This document shows positions 31,525-43,929 of a stretch of DNA of 64,000 bases, piece by piece. Position 1 is the first letter of the stretch. Every line of letters begins with the position of its first letter. The stretch lies in the NCBI GenBank assembly GCA_015179045.1, contig WHUZ01000019.1, forward strand, positions 372,001 to 436,000, written 5' to 3'. Origin of the DNA: Kalaharituber pfeilii (lineage: Eukaryota > Ascomycota > Pezizomycetes > Pezizales > Pezizaceae). Below the pieces are notes generated by a model, which searched no databases, was not told the origin of the DNA, and worked only from the letters and a program-made list of their open reading frames with translations. Both the position numbers and the translations under genes were made by a program.

Positions 31525-34500
31525 CAGTTCACATCACCACCATGCTGCACAATGAACTCGACAATCCATTGGTTATAGTACTCGCTTCTACACATAACAT
31601 TTAACAATGATAGTCCATTTGAATTTCTAACGTTCATGTCGGCACCCTTGGACTGCCATAGCCAGTTAACCAACTGCCCTAGCCCCCCATGCGCAGCTGC
31701 AAAAGCGGGATGCAAAGGTTCTGACTTCACTGCGTTATTCAACCTATAGCGTTCACTGAAGTCTACCAAGTCTAGCCGATCAACCCATTTTACATAGCTT
31801 GGAGTCGCTTTATCAAAAGAACTCAAAAAGCTATTCAGCAACGGGATTTCCAGTGCATACTGCAATGCCGTGACTGACTTGGCAGGTGCTGACATTACCG
31901 CATCCTGATATGATTTGCAATGTCGGAACCAGTAGGTAGCTGAATATCGGTATAGAGAGCTGACTTGTTCAATTTCCCTATTTGACAAAGACAGTATGCG
32001 ATGATCCTGAAGCGTCCACAAACAAGCTTCCGCCACATGAAATTGGGCATCGAGAACGTTCCACTTCGTTTCTAGGTATTCGTTGACCGACAGGTGTGTA
32101 AATCGAATAACGTCCAACTGCCGGTCCCATATAAGTAATCCTCCGCAAAAGGATAATACAATCTCCACTTTAACTGGTGGCAGTTGTTTGCCAACATCCG
32201 CAGTTAGAGAGATACTTGAATCAAGTGCAGCAGCAGCAATAATCTCTTGGGGTTTAAGTGGCTCGCAGGAAACGAGCATCCACTTCAGCACACGTTCTGC
32301 CCAGATAGAGCCACTGCCTTCCTGAGACTTTATTGTAATCATGATCTCATCATACACGCCCGTTAAATCCTTGGGAATCTTGCCCAGTCGATTGCGGATA
32401 TCTTCTTCGAGTTGGAACTCGCATAGCTGGCGTAGCTGATAAGCAACCCAAAGAAACCTATTAGGGACATTAGTATTTCTATTAAGACGCATGAAATCCA
32501 AAACCCTAAGGCCATAACAAGTGGTAGAGGTGGTAAGGGATATCGTACATTCCGTGGGCATCTCTTGTCAAGACTTGCTGTATCTGGTCTCGAAGGGATG
32601 CTGAGACTTCACCCTGAAGGAGTTCCCCTGATTCAATCTTTCCATCAAGCTCCGTTTCAACATAGTGTTTGATATCCTGGGCATTATCTTGCGCTTCAAT
32701 GCAGACATAAGGCACATTTTTCAAAGAATGTTGAATGTCTAGGGTGATGCGGCTGGACACAAGTATTTTGACGGGGCGCTTCGAATTCATGATGGAAATG
32801 AGAGCCTTTAGGATACAGGAACGTACATCTCTAGAACATTCGTCTAGTGCATCTAGTATAATGACTGGTTGTTGATAGAGCTCGAGTAGATTTACAATAA
32901 GTTCAATACTCAAAGTGGTGGGCAGATGCTTGCGGGAAGACGGGTCTTGCTGTTGCTTTTGGTATGCCTCTACTGCTGGATTGCAGATGGTCCTACTGTT
33001 CGGGCATGCAAGCTGCTTAACAAGAGAGAGCAAGATTTTATCTCTATCGCGACGGTCCTGCTCGTCCCGCTTGCAATAGAAAAATGCAACCTTGTCAGCT
33101 TTTGCCTGGAGGTAATCAATTGCCGCCGACCTGAAAAAATTAGTGATTGTCTTCCAACTATTTACTTTCATTATTTATCATATGCTGAAATCCATACTTA
33201 CACGAGCTTTGTTTTTCCCGCACCAGCTGAGGAAATAGAATATGAGTTCCATGTATTAGAAGCGATAATGGGGAGCAAAATGCAGGTGGTCTTACGGATT
33301 CCATGTAACCATAATATCCTTGAATCCTCTGCTTGCCACCAATCACAAAACTCAGCTCTGACGAACAGCCAGTTTCCAGTCCCATCAACACGCCCTTCCT
33401 GTGCAAGATCATGGTGGCTTTGGTATGGGACCTCCGAGAACCATGTAAGAATTTTAATTCTATCGCTTTCTGAAAAAGTACGTTAACGTTAGGCTCTTGC
33501 CTTTCGAATAACAGACTGATAGATCATGGGTTCATAGGCGGTATGATGAAGCTTACCATTAATGCTCTGGTACATCGCCGTGACGGCAGAATCAATTCTT
33601 TCAATAATTGGCTTAAAGAACTTTAAATGTTCTTTCAAAGCATTGAGCTCCCCTAAGCATGATCAGTTAGCAAGAACATGGGTGGTCATATATGTGAGGA
33701 AGCATGTGCAACCCTTATTGATGTTTCTTGTATCGAATTGATCTGAGTTAAGGTGAATTCTACGATTAGCTAATTGCAGAGCTAACACTTGAAGGGTCAT
33801 ATCTTACAGTATTTCTCCACTGTGTCAGCCGCTTTTTCTACTACAGATTCTGGTTTATCAAGCAAACTTGTTTTCTCCGACACTCCTCCCGGGTGTTTCA
33901 AGTCTTCCCAAGTACGTCTCGCTGGTTTCATTATTTTAATATTAACTTCTGTGTTGCCTGCTTGTCGAGAGGGTAGATTGGCATACCAAAACCGCTTGTG
34001 AAAAGTTCTATTAAGAGACTCAGGACGGCCAATATAACCTTGTATAATTCCAGGATAGCTGTGTGTAAGTCCAGCAGTGCCCGATGCAGGATATCGGTAG
34101 CCGCTTCCACCCCCGAAGTGAGGTACATATATTCATATATCGCGCAACGGCTTATGAGAACAGTAACTCGCTCCACTCCAGCAACAGCAGCTGCCATATT
34201 CTCCTCTCCGCTGATTAAAATCTGCAGTGGACAATCTCAAACAGCATTAGTCAGAAGGTACTGGGCGAGCAAGGTAAAGTACATTGGGAGAGTTAAAAAC
34301 ACAGGTGGAGTGTGCAAAGGGGCGATTGGTGGGATTATGGATTTAATAAATATAGCAGTATATGTCAGAGATATGAAGGGGAGTATGCGGGTATGCTGAA
34401 GAAGGATTCAAACCGTTAAGAGAAACCGCACCCCTGCCCATGGCAAGGCAGTATGCACTGGATCAAATTGTGTTGCCACATCCCCTACATGCTTAAATTT

Positions 34501-35280
34501 CTCAATCCAGCCAATTATTGCTGTCATCTTTTCTCCGACATCGATCTCCCTTTCCCCCAATTTCAATTTCCATCGCTGTGCTTCATATCTTGCCTGGACG
34601 TCCTGGGTGGTCTTCAGAAGTTCTTCCAAAAAATCCCTTTTGCCAGAAATGGTTTCGACTTTTATTCCTCTTCCTTCCAAGACTGCCTTGCGGTCTGCAG
34701 GGAGACCTTCAAATGCGTTCACCCATAAATCATTTGATACCCCCTGTCCACTGCCTTTGCTGGGAAATGTACCTTGCTTCTGCTCATCGCCTTTCGTAGT
34801 TGGATTATTTTCTTGACCGTCATTCTGTTTCGAAGGCGGAGGTCCGTCATTTTCGTAGACCAGTTTATCCCCAGGCTGCTTTGTTGGTTCCAAGAAAATT
34901 TTGATATCCGGAGTCGAAGTACACCCCTGCTCCTCGCGTTTCTTAGTGAGGTTATTGTGTTTACCATCATCTTGTTTGGCGGGTGGATTTGGGTCGTTTT
35001 CGCAGGCCAGTTTATCCCCAGGCTGCTTGGCTGGTTCTGAAACGATTTCTACGTCCGGATTCGGGTTTGGTGAATCATTGTGCGAGGTTGATTTTAGTCT
35101 AAGTAAATTGGCGACCTTGTCTCGCTTGCGGGATTTCCCTTTAGAAGCATTATGACCCTCCAGCATCGGTCCTGGTGATGGGGTCCTGGATCGGCCTCTC
35201 CAGACATCCAGCAACCTTGGTGGTTCATTCCGTTCCGCTGGTTCTGCTGTAGAATTTTTTGTGTTTCCCTTGCCTTTCAT
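30426..35280 (-). CDS. NLR-type STAND protein: NACHT_N - NACHT NTPase - ankyrin repeats
   Basis: Eight exons in consistent phase: 34414-35280, 33987-34221, 33808-33921, 33557-33652, 33296-33469, 33202-33226, 32549-33130, 30426-32457; 1,374 residues. Introns have GT..AG ends. Residues 1 to ~185 are disordered with a ~50-residue internal duplication. NACHT_N (PF17100-like) covers ~185-440 (DLWVNAFEGLP, HTALPWAGVRFLL). Walker A GIPGAGKT lies near 493-500, Walker B PVIILDALDEC near 592-602, and sensor VKILVSSR near 630. A winged-helix region (WMLVSCEPLKPQEIIAAAAL) follows. The last ~370 residues are eleven near-identical 33-residue ankyrin repeats. This architecture is used by fungal innate-recognition and incompatibility receptors; ligand unknown. 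ATG 35340 is an in-frame alternative start. Its paralogue is at the right edge. Confidence 0.9.
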
Positions 35281-35481
35281 CGGTGTCGCTAGTGTGTGAA
35301 TTTCTGAGTTTATTGATGAAGCGTCGTGTACAGTGAGCATATGGAGTGGGTGAGCGCATGAGGAGAGGGAATTCGCTGGATGTACACGTGAGATGCAGGC
35401 GTACATTATTCAGCCGCACCTGCATGCGACCTCGAGCCTGCATGCGACCCCGCTCCATCCCAGGAGCCAACATGCACATGC

Positions 35482-35771
35482 TGTCGCAAACCTGGGGAGG
35501 ACCTTGGCATTGCACGTGACCTGGTAAAGGAAGGCTAGGGGAGAGGGTACTAGAAGGTTCGGCGGGTTGAAGAACCGGGAGACTACCAAAAGAGGAAGTG
35601 GGCACTTGAGAATTACGGGTATATCAAGAGGGCGGGGAGGAGGCCTTCTCTGTAGAACATAGCACACAATACAATCATCGTTACAAGGTTGAGGAAAGTC
35701 AGATCCACAGACCTCGTTCAATTCCAGTGATTTACTCCTTCTTCCCTCTAGCCCACTTTCCTCCTCTACAA
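35482..35771 (-). mobile_element. Solo-LTR-like element, copy 2 (290 bp), upstream of the NLR
   Basis: Reverse-orientation copy of 26,488-26,776, ends TGTCGCAAACC and CTCCTCTACA on the plus strand. 4 bp TSD ATGC at 35478-35481 and 35772-35775. It lies about 200 bp upstream of the NLR start and could affect its promoter. Confidence 0.75.
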
Positions 35772-35779
35772 TGCTCTAC

Positions 35780-36130
35780 TAGTACCGAGTACATATGGTG
35801 TTCACCTATCATAGAAGACTGTCTGGATCGGCGACTATGATAGTTCACCAAAATCCCGATTCTGGTGACATTCAGCGCTGCCACATACGGAGTGAAAACT
35901 GCCTTTTGACGTCGGATAACTTGAGTTAATAGGTATAGTCTGATCTATAGCCTCACGAATGTAGAGTACTCTACATAAGAGAATACATCTGGGCTAGTGA
36001 GCCCCACGGCACTAGGCCCAGCCCATCCCTTCCATTCCGCCCGAATTAAAGAGATCTATTGACAAACTACTTAATGTAGAAGATGGCATCCACAACCTAA
36101 CTACGTACATGAATGGAAATAGTTTTCTTT
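35780..36130. other. No gene recognised
   Basis: Intergenic-like, only short frames. Confidence 0.35.
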
Positions 36131-37068
36131 TCAAATATCACTGTCATCCTTGTGAAGTTTACTGGTCTTTGAGAGTGCAGACGAGAAAGCGGGGTTAGAG
36201 AAGTGCATACAACGTATTCGACCGGGGACCGGCACATTACCGGGATCCGACGCACTTCCGGACCTCCAATGACGTTTTACACCAAAACCGCCCATCCGCG
36301 AGAGCATATATCTCAACAACCAAATAGATTTTTTTAATATCCCATTGCAATAAGCTAAACCAAGGATTAATCTTAACATTCCGCATCTTTAACCAGAAAG
36401 GTTGCTCTTGTGGAATCATGACGCCGCAAATTTTTACAAATCGTGTCCTGGCATATATATTTTTTGCTGCAATATGACCAGTTCTTTGAATTCTACTGCC
36501 TACACCTGAAAATAAATCTAATACAATCATTGGCACACTTGAACAGCGTAATTTTACCTTGTTCAAAGATGTGAGAATTGCACCAAGAAAATATCTCCAG
36601 TAGTGGTGGAGTTATTCATATTCACGTAGAAATTTGTATGTGGTAATCATATGGGAAAACTACCAGAAATGGCAGATTGATGCATGAACCAGCCATACGA
36701 CAATATCAAGCCAAATAAAGCATTACACAGGCTATATTATAAGGATATTGTAGGAAACATTCAAAGGAAGTACTGCGTTCTACCTTCCGGAGTACTTTTG
36801 TATGGGGAATTCTATACAGATGCATGCCAAGACATCGACTTAAAAATTCATTGTGCGGTTAATCAACCACATTATCTTTTCGCAGCAAATAAAAGTGTCT
36901 TTATTCATCCCAACTGACAAGCGCATACAAAACCCTGTCGTGTTTGTTGAGCTATATGCCCTCCCTGGTGGGCAGTTTAGATGTAAAACATGTGTCGAAT
37001 GTTGGTGTGCGTCGCAAGCTGGTGAAATACAGGAGGTAGGTATACGCTCAAATTGCACAAGCCACTAG
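36131..37068. pseudogene. Two diverged, oppositely oriented copies of an unrecognised ORF
   Basis: The minus frame at 36,237-36,566 contains VVEIYALADGRFWCKTSLEV. The plus frame at 36,853-37,068 contains VFVELYALPGGQFRCKTCVE. The DNA is also similar in inverted orientation. Flanking frames (36,684-36,917 plus) look coding-like but end quickly. I do not recognise the protein; decayed transposon ORFs are likely. Confidence 0.4.
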
Positions 37069-37069
37069 G

Positions 37070-38200
37070 GGAACCATAGTAAAACAATCTCCGCATCTTA
37101 TTTATGCAATTGCAATTTTGTAGAAGATACTCTATGGGGTAGTTACCCGATTGCAGTAGAACCTTGTATAGGTGCAAAATGGTAATGTGCTTCTTATAGT
37201 TCATAGGAGAGGATCATATTGTGTGTGTTCTAGATATATATATGGAAGCTTATCACGATATACGGAACAAGTGGTAAGCAAATATCAATAGGTACTCGTA
37301 TATTTTAGAGATGAATTTGGATATTTAGACTACTTATTCGGGAATCTAGCCTAAGTTCGAGGATGAAAACTTAAAGCCAGAACAAAGCCAACGTAGAATT
37401 GTGTGGTGGATATGTTAGATCAAGAAACGAGTCACCCTAGTCCAACTCCCAATTGATCATCGCTAGATGTCCCACCTCAATTCTACTAACCGAATTTATT
37501 TACAGTTGGTGTAGATACGCTGACTAATGCGCAGATTATGTTATGCCGAAATTAGCTCGCAGTGGAAAAGCGACTGTGGTACAGCTCCTTGTTGTTATCA
37601 TACCTCCAATATTAATATCAATACCGTTCCAAGAAACACGTCACTTTGCAGAAGTAAAAAGAGAGCCTCTCGAACCCCAACCTCCACTTTTTGATATTAT
37701 GATTGAAGACCTTTGTGCATCAACAGTTATCGTAAACTGATTAAATAGTGGGAAAGCACTTTCGTAGTTTTCCGGAAATATGTGATTTTGGCACACTTTT
37801 AGATTTTCAAGACGGCTGCATATGTAATACCGTAGGGCATTCTAATGGTAAAGGAGAGCGTCTATTGGAGCGGGTTACCGCTCCACAATGGAAATGCGCT
37901 CAGATGAGTTCAGCTACAGTAGCATATAACGTACTACAATACCCCGCGCTACCTAATCTTTCAGCAGCAAATCTTCAATAGTCCTTTCTGATTCAAAGAT
38001 ATAAAGCAATCAAAATAAACCATTCACATTCTCCAACCCTACCAAATTTTGCCCAACCCGCCCTCATTCATTATGCTGACAACCGTGTAGTACGGGTAAC
38101 GTGGCCATCGATTTGGTTCGGGGTGACAATTGTAGTAACGCCTGACTTCATGCCGTCAGGGTGAACCTATGGAGGCAGTACCGGTCATCGCTTAACAGCC
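37070..38200. other. No gene recognised
   Basis: Frames at 37,543-37,740 and 37,748-37,981 are short and without features. Confidence 0.4.
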
Positions 38201-38214
38201 CGAACCCGAAGAAC

Positions 38215-38350
38215 CTGCCAGAATCTGCTAGAAGAACCCGGATCCCCAGAACCTGCCGGAAAGCCGCAGAACCCGCCGGAAAGCCGTAGAACCTGCCGGA
38301 AAGCCGTAGAACCTGCCGGAAAGCCATAGAACCTGCTGGAAGACCCCAGA
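38215..38350. repeat. ~20 bp tandem repeat
   Basis: About six degenerate units of AACCTGCCGGAAAGCCGTAG. A (TTTG/CTTG) run follows at 38,490-38,530 and a GCCTCT run at 38,665-38,695. Confidence 0.8.
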
Positions 38351-39065
38351 ATCCACCAGCGACAGGTATCGCCGAGCTTATTCCCGGATATTCCTGACGC
38401 TTCTACCCGCTTCCAGTCATTTCCTTGGCCATCCATGTACTTCCTGTCGTTTCCTTTGTTTTCCATGTACTTCCAGTCGGTTTACCATGTACTTCGTTTG
38501 TTTGTTTGCTCGTTTGCTTGTTTGCTTGGATTTGCCACCAAGGGTTTTCTATAAAGAGGCCCCTTCTCCCTCCTCCCTCTTGCTTCTTCACGCAACAAAT
38601 TGTATCCTACCCAAGTTGTATATTTAGCTTTTCAATACATCTACCTCTCGATATCACATAGCTCCGACCGCCTCTGCCTCTGCCTCTGCCTCTACTGTGC
38701 GATCTACGGAGCGCAGGCAGGCAGGAGGCGGCAGGCGACGGTTCAGCAGTTTGCGGCGGTAAGGTGGTTCAACGGTTTACAGCGGTACGGCAGTTCAGCG
38801 GATCGGCACAGCAGGTAACTCCTCTACTTAGTAGAAACTAAATACAAGAGGTTGCGTAAAGAAAAAAAGAAAGGGGAACACAAAACCATGAAGACCACTT
38901 ATATACACTTTTGAGACTGCAATACGCACTCAGGTCACATCCTTTTTACCCATATATTGTACCGACATCCCGAAATGCTTGTCAGAGGTCACCTTTTAGC
39001 GTGAAGCTATTTACCCGGCTCGCTATACAATATCCTGTTACAGGAAATGGCTTTCCGGTGTCCGA

Positions 39066-39345
39066 TAGGGTGTGCAAATGGGTTGGGTAACCCGTAACCC
39101 AACCCGCCTGACCCGCTCCAGTGGGTGGGTTCCGCCTCTGCCGAGGACCCGTCGGGTGGGTTCGCCATTTGAGAACCCGCTCGCGGAGTTCCGTGAAACC
39201 CGCAAAAACCCGCAATGAGTATAAGCAACCATATATATGCGCTGGAATGGAAGTATCAGCAGCCATATATGCGCGCCAGAATAGAAATGTAAGCAGGCAT
39301 ATATACGCACTGGAATGGAAGTATCAGCAGCCATATATGTGACCC
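39066..39345. mobile_element. hAT-related fragment
   Basis: It starts TAGGGTGTGCAAATGGGTTG and has arrays of AACCCG-type subterminal repeats and 'cagcagccatatatg' units like the complete element at 46,899-47,471. No matching right terminus, so truncated. Confidence 0.55.
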
Positions 39346-39429
39346 CAGTTCTTGCGATAGATGTCACTTACGACTAATCCCTGGGATTGACTATATGGAA
39401 ACTATAGGACCCATCATGCTACTGCTACT

Positions 39430-40493
39430 AAGCGTTTCCGACGTGTATACTACTCCTCCGAGAAAAACGCCCACATCTAAAGTATAACAAGAAGCTACCG
39501 TATGAAATCTGCACTACATCAATTTCACAAGCATCTGTCCTCAGTTTTGGTACAAATTCTTTTAGTAATGAATTTGTATTTCTGAGTGATGATGATATTA
39601 ACCGTATATCAAGGTGTTGTACAGATGTGTTTGACCTTGCTTCGTTACAAAAAGTACTCACAGGAAAGCGGAAAATTCTTTATTCACCTTTAGGGATGCA
39701 TATTGATGCTCTACTAACCCTACTCAAACATGTTCTAGCAAATATCACTGTGGCCGCAAAGCCTACTCGAGGACCGTGGGTAGGAGTCTTAGAGGTTGCG
39801 GAAACCTCAAAGCAGTTTCTGCAACCCCCGGAAACCACAAAGCAGTTTCCGCAGTCACCGGAAACCTCAGTGCAGTTTCTGCAACCACCAACGCAGTCCG
39901 AAACCTCAAAGCAGTTTCTGCAAGCCCCGGAAACTACAAAGCAGTTTCCGCAGCCACCGGAAACCTCAGTGCAGTTTCCGCAATCACCGGAAACACAATT
40001 GACGTTTCCACAACCACCAGAAACACAATTGACGTTTCCGCAACCACTGGAAACACAATTGACGTTTCCGCAACCACCGGAAATGCAATTAGCGTTTCCA
40101 CAACCACCAGAAACGCAATTTGCATTTCTGCAACCACCGGAAACCTCAAAGCAGTTTCTGCAACCACCGGAAACCTCAAAGCAGTTTCCGCAACCCCCAG
40201 AAATGCAATCCCCGCTTCCGCAACCTCCGAAAGCCCAAATGCAGCTTGGAGAACTCCAACAGAATAATACTCCAAATAAAACACAACCATCTGAATTCTC
40301 AATCACTATATTGGAAAATAATGAAACCCTAATTCCTGCCATAGCCCCTAATACTGCACCAAAAAAATTAGGGTGCCCCCGTGGGGGCGCTCGGCCATTT
40401 GTACCTCCCAATTATGATCATATACGCAATCTAGATGAGAAACTCCGGTTTATTGAGCAGGCTAGGTTGGCTCATAGTATCAGCGAGACATGA
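39430..40493 (+). CDS. ORF with PPET...FPQ decapeptide repeats
   Basis: The frame is open from about 39,430 to the stop at 40,493 with no clear ATG near the beginning. The N-terminal ~110 residues look globular (LASLQKVLTGKRKILYSPLG, HIDALLTLLKHVL). Then come about fourteen units of a 10-residue repeat (PPETSKQFLQ, PPETQLTFPQ variants; 30 bp at DNA level, 39,795-40,215) and a basic tail (ARPFVPPNYDHIRNLDEKL). A Ty3/gypsy integrase scrap starts within 10 bp of its end, so it may be part of a decayed retroelement; otherwise a host repeat protein fragment. Family not recognised. Confidence 0.4.
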
Positions 40494-40499
40494 ACTCTG

Positions 40500-40625
40500 C
40501 CAATGCCTGCTGGTATGAAGCCTTGAGAGGAGATAGCTATGGACCTTGTTAGAGAACTACCTGAATCCAAGAGCTTTAATGCTGTTTTAGTTGTCACAGA
40601 CCGGTTCACCAAAAATGTAATACTA
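40500..40625 (+). pseudogene. Ty3/gypsy integrase fragment
   Basis: The plus strand reads EEIAMDLVRELPESKSFNAV then LVVTDRFTKNVILYT, the integrase core segment around the second catalytic Asp in gypsy elements. The Trp expected before EE is a TGA stop. No LTRs found nearby. Confidence 0.75.
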
Positions 40626-40629
40626 TACA

Positions 40630-41060
40630 CCCTTAGCCGTAATATCTAGTACCTTCCAGCGCTCACTGGAGCCTAGCCCCTCATGCCTGTAACAAGTTTA
40701 CATAACATTGATGTAGTGTTTTGAAAATGTTCGGTGATATCCTTCATGTTGAATTTCTCTGCAATCTCAGGAGTTAACTTTGAGGGTGGGAGGCATATCT
40801 TTGGTGAATTCAGTAGGGTTCTAATGTCCTTTTCGAGAATTAGGCAGAACTAATTGAATAGAATCTCAGTCATTTGAGTACCACAGTCCTGAAGTACATC
40901 AATATTTCCTTGCATCAATCACTTTCCTACATATGACTTCTCCAGAATTTGTTCTGCGATATGTATACCTCCACCGGCAACTCGAGTCCTAGGAACCTAA
41001 CTACCTTGCATTTGATCTTAGGAACCAGTGAATCTAATAGTACTTGAATAAATGATGTAA
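40630..41060. other. No gene recognised
   Basis: No coding frame; may be further decayed retroelement. Confidence 0.3.
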
Positions 41061-41260
41061 GAGTTGTTACAGAGGTGGTAAACGCAGAGAGTTACCGTCT
41101 GCCAGGCCAAAAAGACACTTGACCAGCAATACTCGCTAGTCCTCTGCGTAGCTCATATAGCACTCATTTCGCGACTGCGACGCCGGCGTCCGGCTGTCCC
41201 ATATCGCCTACATCGCATATGCGCGCATCCATCGACCACCCGCCCTACGGTTGCGGTGAA
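41060..41260 (-). repeat. Dispersed repeat with Cys-rich ORF end, copy 1
   Basis: The minus strand matches 45,600-45,870 over the end of a small ORF (...EYYMSYAED-like) and the following ~70 bp (GTCAAGTGTCTTTTTGG... GTAACTCTCTGCGTTTACC). Confidence 0.6.
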
Positions 41261-41269
41261 TCCATAACA

Positions 41270-42084
41270 TATAGAGAATAAGTAAACTTCACTATATAGC
41301 TAAAGCCATAGCAGTTTAGCAGTGGCAGTCTATGGCAGTTTAGCAAGCAGTACAGTTTAGCAGATTTTAGTAGTTAGGTAGATTATAATGGTAGTAGACT
41401 ATAGCTTTCCAGTGAACTATACTTATACCGGCCATCTCGATTAAGGAAAAAATCGCCATATGCGCCCGGAGCACAGGAAAAAAACTGGGGAACATGTCAC
41501 AACGCATCCCTGTCGTGTGCGCCATGTTGCACCCTGTCGCTCGTGGATCGCCCTGGGAGATGCGGTAACATGACGACCTCCCTTGGCATTCAAGAAGATG
41601 TTAGCCTAGCCCATAGCGTAATACAAAGCTAACTTCACATCTTTGATGTACCAGACAATAGTGGCAATACCTGGGCTAAGTTGCTTCTGTGTGTTGCTCC
41701 CTAGCATCATCTACAATGAGACTTTGCTGCATGAGTTTGCCAACACGTAAACTTGACTCTACAACACGCGATCCCAGTCAGAATGTTGTCATAACACAGG
41801 TAACATGCTGGGTCTCGCTGGTAACGCAGATGACCTGATGGGTCTCGTTAAGCATGTAGTTGACATGATTGAGCTCATTGGGGACGCAATTTACTCTATG
41901 GTCTCGTTGGGGTGCACTGCAACTGGAGTACCACGTTGTCAACTCTGTTTACATATCCTCATGTGTTCTCAATTCGGTATATAATGAATTATTTATTTAT
42001 TACTAGCTATCACGATATATACAGGTACCATTTCACCACCCTTCCATGCCACACTCCACTGCATCCCTGTAGATTAAGTCTTTT
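41270..42084. other. Short-period repeats, no gene
   Basis: 'gcagtttagca' repeats near 41,310-41,370, an ACTATAGCTTTCCAGTGAAC unit like 46,700, and ~35 bp repeats (TGGGTCTCG..GGTAACGCAGATGA) at 41,800-41,910. Confidence 0.5.
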
Positions 42085-42760
42085 ATCACATATCTCGCGC
42101 TGCAGAGGAAGGCCTGCCATACCTGTTAAAGTGAGCTCATGTTCACATATTTCATGATGTTGGAAGCGACCCGCCATACCTGTAAACTGAGCTCACATTT
42201 CCATATCTCGCGCCGTCGAAATGGCCCGTTAAATTGACCTCATTCTGCTATTCTCGTATCGTCGAAAGGGCCCTGCGGTAACTGTAAGATTGAGCTCATG
42301 TTCACATGTCTCGCGACTTTGAAAGAGATCTGCCATACCTGTGAGTTGAGCTCACATTGCCACATCTTGCACTGTTGAAAGGGCCCTACGGTACCTGTCA
42401 AGTTAATCCCATGTTCGCACATCTCGCAATGTCGAAAGGGCCTGCCATACCTGTTGTACTCAGTTGATTCTGCCACATCTCGCGCTGTCAAAGGAGACCT
42501 GCAATACTGGCAAATTGAACTCATTCTGCTACTCGAAAGGGCCCTGCAATGCTGTTAAGTTATCTCATGTTCACACATCTCATGACCCGCCATATCTGTG
42601 AATTGAGCTCACGTTGCTACTTTTTGCACCGTCGAAAGGCCCTGTGATACCCTTTTAATCTCATGTTGCCATATCTCGTACTGTCAAGAGAGGCCTGCCA
42701 TACCTGTTAATAGAGCTCATTCTATAGCATTTCGTGCTCTCAAGGAAGACCTGTTAATAT
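42085..42760. repeat. ~60 bp degenerate satellite, about eleven copies
   Basis: Units share CTGCCATACCTGTTAA, GAGCTCATGTTCACATAT, CTCGCG and GTCGAAAGGGCCCT blocks, with 10-25% divergence and small indels. Confidence 0.85.
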
Positions 42761-42769
42761 ATGTGAGTA

Positions 42770-43665
42770 AGTTGTGCGATGTGTGAGTAGGTTGTGTGAT
42801 GTGTTGCTTCGCCTCGAAGAAGGACGTTCAATGAAAATTGACTCCTGAATTGACTCCTGAATTCAACGCGCAATTAGAGGCAATTCTCACATGTCAACAT
42901 GCAGGCCGGAGCCAGATTGATCAGCAACCCGTCCTATGCCTACTCTGATTGTATCATGCTACTGTGGTAGTCTGGTTGCCATTGTGGGCTATCCTAGCCG
43001 ACCCGTGAGATTCACAGTGGACAGCTGAAGTAGCCTGAGCGACCTCATCAGCACCGAATTTGGCAACTTATCTCTTGGGTGGGCAAAACCTCGCTACATT
43101 CGATGCACTAGTTTCACTGTGTGACGTCCAGCCAAGAGGGTCTGTGTACTATCAAATTCCTGACCTCAAGCAATGGCCAGTGTATACATCTTCTATCTAT
43201 ATAGTACTGAGATAAAAATTTTCGAGAATAACTTGGGCCTCCTCTCTTATCGGGCCAATAGATTTCTATACTTTGTAGCTATGACCTCTACAAGTGGCTT
43301 CTGATCAGCACTTTCAATAAAACTGTGCAAATCTCTGTCAACTTGAGAAAGTCGTCCCATCAAACTAATCAAAATAAAGATAGCTTGACTTCTATGATAT
43401 TCTCCTGAATTAAGAATAAATCTATCTTAAAACTACCTCCTCACCTTCACCCCTTTACAACTCCGCAACTTGACAATGCGAAGGTAAGAGCCACTTTTAT
43501 TCCATTGGCACTACTATATTAATACTGAAAAAAATATAGGTTATCGGGTTGTACTCTACTAAACTTGCTACTTGAGGAACTTGATTGAGAATGCACTATA
43601 CGATTCAGTGAAGGGTTCAGCAAGCAATTCATTACGTGAGCTAACTAGCAGCTTAGCAGATGAGT
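42770..43665. other. No gene recognised
   Basis: AT-rich, no repeat or frame of note. Confidence 0.35.
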
Positions 43666-43669
43666 TAGA

Positions 43670-43925
43670 AAGTTCAACAAACAAGTTCAGCATGTAGTTC
43701 TACAAGCGATTCGGCAAGTGATTCGGTAGGGGATTCAGCAAGCATTTTAGCGGGGGATTCAGCAGGCACTTTAGCGGAGGATTCAGCAGGCACTTTAGCG
43801 GGGGATTCAGCAGGGGATTCAGGAGATTCAGCAGCCAATTTAACAAGCGATTCAGCAGGCTATTCAGCGGGCGATTCAGCAGGCCATTCAGCGGGAAATT
43901 CAGCAAGTGATTCAGCAAGTTGTAG
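43670..43925. repeat. 15 bp minisatellite
   Basis: Degenerate units of AGCGGGGGATTCAGC / AGCAAGTGATTCAGC, open on the minus strand as (LLNxP/L)n. No gene called. Confidence 0.85.
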
Positions 43926-43929
43926 TTAA

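Noticed and set aside
30418..31578. 386-codon plus-strand ORF rich in SAPRSSRSET
   Set aside because: Antisense shadow of the ankyrin array; the minus strand carries the conserved protein.
39680..40411. 243-codon minus ORF with Cys-Gly repeats (CGNC..SGGC)
   Set aside because: Antisense of the PPET repeat; the Cys pattern follows from the 30 bp repeat.
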